Part shown: piece after piece, positions 1 to 4,582 of the stretch
Position numbering within the stretch: the stretch's first letter is position 1
Layout: each line of letters starts with the position of its first letter
Assembly: GCA_020853175.1 (NCBI GenBank)
Contig: JADYZK010000025.1
Location: forward strand, 1 to 6,728
Source of the DNA: Bacteroidales bacterium
GTDB taxonomy: Bacteria; Bacteroidota; Bacteroidia; Bacteroidales; F082
Reading direction: 5' to 3'
Length of the DNA stretch: 6,728 bases
Program-made: the position numbers and the translations under genes
Notes under the pieces: generated by a model
What the model saw: only the letters and a program-made list of their open reading frames with translations
The model's database searches: none
What the model was told of the DNA's origin: nothing

Positions 1-310
1 GTACCAATACCGCGTGAGGAAATATATTGGTGCTTATGCTGCCGCCATGGGTGGTGTTGATTTGATTGTGTTTACCGGTGGCATCGGCGAAAATGATACA
101 CGGACACGAACCCGTTCATTAGACGATCTGGGCTTTTTAGGTGTGCATATTGACGAAGAACTTTCCATGAATTCCAGAGGAAAAGAATTGTTGATCAGCA
201 CTCCCGAATCCAAGGTGAAGGTGATTGTGGTGCCTACCGATGAAGAGCTGATGATTGCTTCAGATACCTACGAAATTTACGAAGACTTCTCGCAACGTAT
301 GGCTGATTAA
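1..310 (+). CDS. ackA: Acetate kinase, C-terminal fragment (5' end outside window)
   Basis: Acetate kinase interconverts acetate + ATP and acetyl phosphate + ADP in the cytoplasm, normally working with phosphotransacetylase (Pta). The frame is open from base 2, so about 102 C-terminal residues of a protein that is usually near 400 are present. Recognisable family segments are [16 protein letters not shown] followed by the highly conserved nucleotide-binding loop FTGGIGEN (fragment residues 24-31), and near the end [10 protein letters not shown] (77-86), which holds a conserved glutamate of the metal/phosphate site in this family. A GTG at base 14 is an internal valine codon, not a start, because conserved sequence continues upstream of it. 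The arginine-rich stretch after GGIGEN (TRTRTR) is slightly repetitive but sits where the family has a variable helix. A pta gene, often adjacent, would be expected to the left, outside the window. Propionate or butyrate kinase is a less likely alternative. Confidence 0.95.
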   Translation, partial: YQYRVRKYIGAYAAAMGGVDLIVFTGGIGENDTRTRTRSLDDLGFLGVHIDEELSMNSRGKELLISTPESKVKVIVVPTDEELMIASDTYEIYEDFSQRMAD

Positions 311-334
311 GGCTGTGAAATCGCCGCCTTTTTT
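309..334 (+). terminator. Possible weak intrinsic terminator after ackA
   Basis: The sequence AAGGC (309-313) can pair with GCCTT (326-330) around a 12-base loop, and the right arm runs into six consecutive Ts (329-334). The stem is only 5 bp and begins inside the ackA stop codon, so it is weak. The position directly after the gene and the T-run support it as the end of the ackA transcript. Confidence 0.4.
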
Positions 335-425
335 GGGTATTCATTGCAGTGCTGAACGAAAGAGAACCTTTTCATGGTTTTAAAAGCAGATGCCCTTTTC
401 CATTCGGGTAAAGGGAGATAAAATG

Positions 426-433
426 TATTTTTG
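426..433 (+). promoter_or_regulatory. Candidate -7 element (TATTTTTG) upstream of the GT22 gene
   Basis: TATTTTTG fits the Bacteroidota -7 consensus TAnnTTTG exactly, but no TTG/TTTG -33 element is seen at the usual 17-23 base spacing. Starting here would give a leader of roughly 90 bases before the GTG at 530. The region is T-rich, so a chance match is quite possible. A second near-match, TAATTTTA at 476-483, differs at the last base. The rest of the 311-529 gap holds a small inverted repeat (CCCTTT 393-398 with AAAGGG 410-415) without a T-run, and nothing else recognisable. Confidence 0.3.
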
Positions 434-529
434 GTTTTTGTTAGCGCCTTGAAAGCTCTTTTTTCAGAGAGAATGTAATTTTAAAGCGCCTCAATATAAA
501 TGCTTGGTATCTAACATAATGCTGTTCTG

Positions 530-2038
530 GTGATAAAATTTTCTTTCGGCTCTGCTTCTTTTCGTGAAAAATGCATTTTCCTCATCGCTGTTTTTGTCTT
601 TGTAATTACAGCTTGGAATAGCACTGGCTATTACCATGCCGATGAACAATACCAAATCGTGGAAATGGCAGGCTTGAAGCTTGGAACGCATTCAGCAGCC
701 GATGTGCCTTGGGAGTACAAAGAGCAAATGCGGTCGGCATTGCAACCGACCATTGCGTTTGGTGCTATTGAATTGTTTCAAACCCTCGGTATTCACGATC
801 CTTATCATCATGCTTTTGGTTTGCGCTTGCTCACGGCTTTTGTCACTTTGTGGTCGCTGCTGTTTTTTTACACTTCAACCCAACATTTGTTTGCGGGAAA
901 AGAAAACCGACTCATTTATTTGTCGCTTACCTTTTTTTTGTGGTTCATTCCTTATTTGGGTGTACGTTTTTCGTCGGAAACCTGGGCAGGAGTCTTTTTT
1001 CTGATGGCCTTGTCTTTGATTTTTAATCCGGAAAAGAAAACTTCAAATGCTTTATACTTTGGACTTTTATTGGGATTTTCGTTTTTGTTTCGCTATCAAA
1101 TGGGATTCGCTATTGTTGGCTTGTTGGCTTGGTTGCTTTTTGTTCAAAAGCCTAAGGTGCAGTTTTACCTTGTTTTTTCGATAGCCTTTTTGGCTGTGCT
1201 GCTGCTGGGGTTTGTTGTTGACAGTTGGTTTTATGGCGAAATTGTTTTTGCTCCATACAACTATGCGGCTTCCGTAATTTCAAGTGAAGGCGCGGGTTTT
1301 GGCACTTCGCCCTGGTATTTTTACTTCATCAGTTTGCTTCAATACACCGGCTATTGGGTGGGTGTGCCGCTTATCATTTCATTTTTATTTCTTTTGATCA
1401 CGCAGCCTAAAAACCTGTTGATGTGGGTTATCATTCCTTTTTTTGTGCTTCATTCTTTTGTTCCGCATAAGGAAGAACGCTTTCTTTTTCCATTGATTTT
1501 CTTGTTTCCTTTTGTATTGATGACGCTATTTGAGCAGTTGCAAAAGCTGAATTTTGGGTTCAAGCAAAAAAGGCTGATTGGAAGTTTAACTTTAGGATTA
1601 TTTCTTTTGCTGAACCTGCCCGGACTTGTGGCTTTGAGCCAAAAATCGGCAGGAGTTGGCCGAATGGAAATTACCGAACATATTCATACAACCTATGGAA
1701 ATCAACCCATTCATTTGATTTTTTGCACTTGGAGCAATCCTTATAATCCTTGGCAAAGTCTTCCGGTGAAGTTTTACTTGGAGCAAAACATGACCGAAAC
1801 GCACATCAAAAACTTATGTTTTTTAAATGATTCACTCGTTGCAGATGAAGTTATTCAACTGCTTGTTTGCCGTAAGGTGGATTTAAACAAAGCGGAATGC
1901 GTGGGTTTGATTGAACAAAACAACTTTCGGTTTGAAGCTCAAAGTGTAGCTCCTTGGATACTCCAACTCAACAAATTTTATGGTGGATTGGATGAAAATG
2001 AGGTGCTGGTGCTTTACAAGCGAACTGCTGAAAAGTAG
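530..2038 (+). CDS. GT22-family (Alg9/PIG-B-like) membrane glycosyltransferase
   Basis: This is an integral membrane glycosyltransferase of family GT22 (Pfam Glyco_transf_22), whose eukaryotic members move mannose from dolichyl-phosphate-mannose onto lipid-linked glycans on the non-cytoplasmic side. Motifs in order: HADE (residues 36-39) in the first extramembrane loop, the expected acidic catalytic motif; WEYKEQMRS followed by P (61-73), matching the family's WEW..G.RS...P; RFSSETWAG (146-154); FRYQ (187-190); DSWFYG...AP.NY (231-245); GTSPWYFYF (258-266); and HKEERFLFP (313-321), the hallmark of GT22. About ten hydrophobic segments span residues 14-370, then a soluble tail (about 385-502) contains FCTWSNPYNPW, placed like the CHSTP-type motif of PIG-B. 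The start is a GTG: the in-frame stop at 512-514 leaves no upstream ATG, and the next internal Met is residue 46, after the HADE motif. No Shine-Dalgarno sequence is present. Acceptor and sugar are unknown; in bacteria the donor is presumably an undecaprenyl-phosphate sugar (inference). Confidence 0.85.
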   Translation: MIKFSFGSASFREKCIFLIAVFVFVITAWNSTGYYHADEQYQIVEMAGLKLGTHSAADVPWEYKEQMRSALQPTIAFGAIELFQTLGIHDPYHHAFGLRLLTAFVTLWSLLFFYTSTQHLFAGKENRLIYLSLTFFLWFIPYLGVRFSSETWAGVFFLMALSLIFNPEKKTSNALYFGLLLGFSFLFRYQMGFAIVGLLAWLLFVQKPKVQFYLVFSIAFLAVLLLGFVVDSWFYGEIVFAPYNYAASVISSEGAGFGTSPWYFYFISLLQYTGYWVGVPLIISFLFLLITQPKNLLMWVIIPFFVLHSFVPHKEERFLFPLIFLFPFVLMTLFEQLQKLNFGFKQKRLIGSLTLGLFLLLNLPGLVALSQKSAGVGRMEITEHIHTTYGNQPIHLIFCTWSNPYNPWQSLPVKFYLEQNMTETHIKNLCFLNDSLVADEVIQLLVCRKVDLNKAECVGLIEQNNFRFEAQSVAPWILQLNKFYGGLDENEVLVLYKRTAEK

Positions 2039-2056
2039 CCACATTGTTGGCAGTTG

Positions 2057-2080
2057 AAATTTCATTTTTTAATGAATTTT
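2057..2080. terminator. AT-only hairpin between convergent genes, possible terminator
   Basis: TTCATT (2061-2066) pairs with AATGAA (2071-2076) around a TTTT loop, extendable by AAA (2057-2059) with TTT (2077-2079) over one bulged base, and a T-run follows on the + strand. It sits 20 bases after the GT22 stop and overlaps the last codons of the convergent gene. For the - strand there is only a 4-bp GCCA/TGGC hairpin (2038-2051) with a short T-run. The stem has almost no G or C pairs, so it is weak. Confidence 0.25.
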
Positions 2081-2907
2081 CTGATGGTTAAATGGTTCCC
2101 AGATTTGATTTGCAAGAAATAAATCCCTTTTTCTAAGGGGTTGATGTTGAGTTTATCTTCGTTTCCATTCAGTTGCTGCGAAAAAATTACTTGTCCTTGA
2201 GAATTAACAATGGCGCATTGAAGTTTGTCAAATTGGGTTTCATTTTTTATGTTAATAACTGACGAAGAAGGATTTGGAAAAATAGTAATGAGGGATTCTT
2301 GATTGTTAATCTCCTCAATCCCAACGGTTAAAGTGTCAGGAACGCCACACGCAAAGCCTCCCTTTTTGTAATAAAACAATGAATTCCGCCATGCTATAGC
2401 TTGTGCTTCTCCACTGTAAAAGTAGGCGTAGGTCTTTCCTAAGCCTTTTCCATATTCGTTGACGAAATTGTCGTTTTCAAAACCCGGGCCAGCTTCAAAA
2501 GCGCAGCCGTTAATTAAAGAATCGCACAGTTCATTTGAGGTTTCAATGTACTGGCTCTGTTCAAAACCGGAATCTAAGTGTAGCAATGAAGAATCAAGAT
2601 TTGAATAGAAAACAGTATCTGTTTTTGTCCAAAAATGATATTCCAAGTAAGGATTTTCTCCCCAAATTACTTCACTGTAATATGAATCATGAAATCTAAT
2701 GTAAAATAAAGTGTCGTTATCCAATGAGAAATACTTCTCTGTTATCGTGATTCTGTCAGCGTTTGGAGGTTGATGATCTGCTGTACCTTCAGTTTGGAAT
2801 TGGTCTCCAATTTCAAAGTTGAACACTTCTCCAATCGTCATTAATTCTTGCGCGAAAACTGAAAGGTGCATTCCTGCGATTATCAATGCTATTAATAACT
2901 TTTTCAT
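2062..2907 (-). CDS. Secreted protein of unknown function with T9SS type A C-terminal sorting domain
   Basis: This 281-residue protein is predicted to be exported through Sec and then across the outer membrane by the type IX secretion system. Residues 1-19 form a typical signal peptide (MKKLL, a hydrophobic core, then SVFA), with likely cleavage before Gln20. The last ~80 residues are a T9SS type A sorting domain: ITIFPNPSSSVINI (207-220), a VNSQGQVIFSQQL strand pair (234-246), the LEKGIYFLQIKSG turn (258-270) and a basic end, IRKFIKK. The middle (21-200) is rich in aromatic and acidic residues with three cysteines (128, 135, 187) and a GKGLGKTYAYFYSG segment (153-166). I do not recognise an enzyme there; the GLGKTY pattern recalls other uncharacterised Bacteroidota T9SS cargo. 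The gene lies 112 bases downstream of the beta-CASP gene on the same strand. That gap has no convincing terminator or exact TAnnTTTG element, so cotranscription cannot be excluded. Confidence 0.85.
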   Translation of the reverse strand: MKKLLIALIIAGMHLSVFAQELMTIGEVFNFEIGDQFQTEGTADHQPPNADRITITEKYFSLDNDTLFYIRFHDSYYSEVIWGENPYLEYHFWTKTDTVFYSNLDSSLLHLDSGFEQSQYIETSNELCDSLINGCAFEAGPGFENDNFVNEYGKGLGKTYAYFYSGEAQAIAWRNSLFYYKKGGFACGVPDTLTVGIEEINNQESLITIFPNPSSSVINIKNETQFDKLQCAIVNSQGQVIFSQQLNGNEDKLNINPLEKGIYFLQIKSGNHLTIRKFIKK

Positions 2908-3019
2908 AACCCTGGCTTTTTATGTTGGATGCTAACAATTGAACATACGAACCAAAAAATAGATTTACGTCTTTATCTACTTCTTAAATATACTCGAGGT
3001 TAAAACGCAGTCCGAATCC

Positions 3020-4426
3020 TTAAACGCTCAGCTCTTCTTCATAACCGACTTGCGGAATGACAACTTTTGTGAAACCGTCATCCAATAAAGTTTGTTTGTA
3101 ATGTTCTGAGGCTTCGTGCTCGCCGTGTACAATAAATACCTTTTTCACCTTGGCTTTGTCTTGGCATTGAAGGTATTGACGCATCTCTTCGTAATCGCCA
3201 TGACCGCTGAAGGAATCAATTTGATAGATCTCTGCATTGACATTGTGTTCTGTTCCAAAAATGGAAATCACTTTTCGACCTGATAGAATCCGCGCACCGA
3301 GTGTTGATGGAGCGCAATAACCCACGGCAAGTATCGAATTTTTTGGATTACCAATGCTGTTGGCCAGGTGGTGTTTGATGCGTCCGGCCTCCATCATCCC
3401 CGAAGCGGAAATGATGATACAGGGCTCATCCGTGTCATTTAATGCTTTCGATTCTTCCACTTTTTTAATGTAGCGAAGGGTGTTGAATCCAAAAGGATCG
3501 GGATCGTTTTCCATCACCGCTTGAACCTCGCTGTTGAGCTCGTCGAGGTGCATCCTGAAAATTTCGGTAGCATTCACGGCCAATGGACTGTCAACATACA
3601 CCGGGATACGCGGCAAACGTCCTTCATTGTAAAAATTATTCAAAACATAGACAATTTCTTGTGCTCGACCAATGGCAAAGGAGGGAATGATGAGTTTGCC
3701 TCTTTTTTCAACGCAGGTGTGTTTCACAATTTTGAGCAACAACTCTTCAGCTCCTTTTTGGTCTTGATGGAGTCTGTTACCATAAGTTGATTCGGTGATC
3801 AGGTAGTCGCATTGCGGGAAAGGCCTGGGCGAACGTAGCAGATAATGTTTAGGTCTGCCAATGTCGCCGGTGTAGGTAATCCGAAACAGCTTTTCGCCTT
3901 CTTTGATCTCGAAGCTGGCGGCGGCACTTCCCAGCATGTGGCCGGTATTGTTAAATTTTACTTTGATATTACCGTCAATTTTGAATTTTCGATCGAGGGG
4001 AACGCTAATGAATAGCTCCATACAATTGATGGCATCATTTTTTGTATAAATGGGTTCCACGGGCGGCAGGCCTTGTCTTTGTCTTTTTTTGTTGAACCAT
4101 TTGGTATCATGTTCTTGAATGAAGCCGCTGTCGGCCAGCATGATGGAACACAAATCACGTGTGGCATGGGTGCAAATCACCGATCCACGGAAGCCCCGTC
4201 TATAAAAATAAGGAATCATTCCCGAATGATCAATGTGAGCATGTGTGAGTACGATATGGTCAATCTCTTCGGGATTGATGCCCGGGTTGCGGTTCAAGCT
4301 GTCGGTTTCGAGACCTTTGCCTTGGAAACTGCCACAGTCGAGCAAAATTTTTTTACCGTCGGCTGTTGTGATCAGGTGCTTGCTTCCGGTTACCTCGCCG
4401 GCACCTCCTAGAAATTTAATTTTCAT
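3020..4426 (-). CDS. Beta-CASP metallo-beta-lactamase-fold ribonuclease-like protein (YSH1/CPSF type)
   Basis: This 468-residue cytoplasmic protein belongs to the beta-CASP group of zinc-dependent nucleases (COG1236, related to CPSF73/Ysh1 and to bacterial RNA-processing nucleases). All active-site motifs are visible: THAHIDH (61-67, motif 2), the His of NTGHMLGSA (H163, motif 3), the Asp of YTGDIGR (D188, motif 4), and the beta-CASP acidic residue in TESTYGNR (E212, motif A), His in SGHGDYEE (H409, motif B) and His in VHGEHE (H434, motif C). IIISASGMMEAGR (337-349) is the conserved segment of the RNA-specificity region. No N-terminal KH domains are present, unlike archaeal homologues, and the length fits the stand-alone bacterial type. 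The frame extends to an ATG at 4489, but MKIKFLGGAGEVTGS at 4426 is the canonical start, and a promoter element lies inside the extra 21 codons. The likely activity is RNA cleavage; the substrate is unknown. Confidence 0.9.
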   Translation of the reverse strand: MKIKFLGGAGEVTGSKHLITTADGKKILLDCGSFQGKGLETDSLNRNPGINPEEIDHIVLTHAHIDHSGMIPYFYRRGFRGSVICTHATRDLCSIMLADSGFIQEHDTKWFNKKRQRQGLPPVEPIYTKNDAINCMELFISVPLDRKFKIDGNIKVKFNNTGHMLGSAAASFEIKEGEKLFRITYTGDIGRPKHYLLRSPRPFPQCDYLITESTYGNRLHQDQKGAEELLLKIVKHTCVEKRGKLIIPSFAIGRAQEIVYVLNNFYNEGRLPRIPVYVDSPLAVNATEIFRMHLDELNSEVQAVMENDPDPFGFNTLRYIKKVEESKALNDTDEPCIIISASGMMEAGRIKHHLANSIGNPKNSILAVGYCAPSTLGARILSGRKVISIFGTEHNVNAEIYQIDSFSGHGDYEEMRQYLQCQDKAKVKKVFIVHGEHEASEHYKQTLLDDGFTKVVIPQVGYEEELSV

Positions 4427-4458
4427 AACGTTTGTTTTTAATGCTATTTCAATACGCT

Positions 4459-4466
4459 CAAAGATA
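4459..4466 (-). promoter_or_regulatory. -7 promoter element (TATCTTTG) for the beta-CASP gene
   Basis: Read on the - strand this is TATCTTTG, an exact match to TAnnTTTG, 32 bases upstream of the ATG at 4426. A TTTTG (4484-4480) lies upstream but only 13 bases away, shorter than the usual -33 spacing. The position would give a leader of roughly 25 bases. It also supports starting translation at 4426 rather than at the ATG at 4489, which lies upstream of it. Confidence 0.55.
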
Positions 4467-4535
4467 CGAAATCCATTCCCAAAAGTCATTTTTTTTCTAA
4501 AAGCATGAAAAGGCTCCGCTATTGCTTATAATCTT

Positions 4536-4543
4536 TAACTTTG
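4536..4543 (+). promoter_or_regulatory. -7 promoter element (TAACTTTG) for the large secreted protein
   Basis: TAACTTTG matches TAnnTTTG exactly and lies 39 bases before the ATG at 4583, giving an AT-rich leader of about 30 bases, which is typical for Bacteroidota. A TTG at 4522-4524 is only 11 bases away, so no well-spaced -33 element is seen. It faces away from the element at 4459-4466, making the gap a divergent promoter region. Confidence 0.55.
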
Positions 4544-4582
4544 TTGATTCAGTTTCGTTCATTTTTAATTAAAAATACTGTG

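Noticed and set aside
393..415. Inverted repeat CCCTTT/AAAGGG in the gap before the GT22 gene
   Set aside because: Six pairs with an 11-base loop and no T-run; too weak to call a terminator, and no riboswitch-like conserved sequence surrounds it.
491..691. A - strand frame of 66 codons overlapping the start of the GT22 gene
   Set aside because: It overlaps the conserved HADE region of the GT22 gene and has no recognisable content.
530..2907. A dedicated glycosylation and secretion system formed by the GT22 gene and the adjacent T9SS cargo gene
   Set aside because: The genes are convergent, so they cannot share an operon, and nothing in either sequence links them; adjacency alone is not enough.
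2962..2972. Possible -7 element TATTTTTTG on the - strand upstream of the T9SS cargo gene
   Set aside because: It is one base longer than TAnnTTTG and no -33 element is visible upstream, so it is likely a chance match in a T-run.
3521..4411. Two + strand frames (3521-3790 and 4073-4411) opposite the beta-CASP gene
   Set aside because: They lie wholly antisense to a gene with intact catalytic motifs, and their translations resemble no protein family; they are shadows of its codon pattern.
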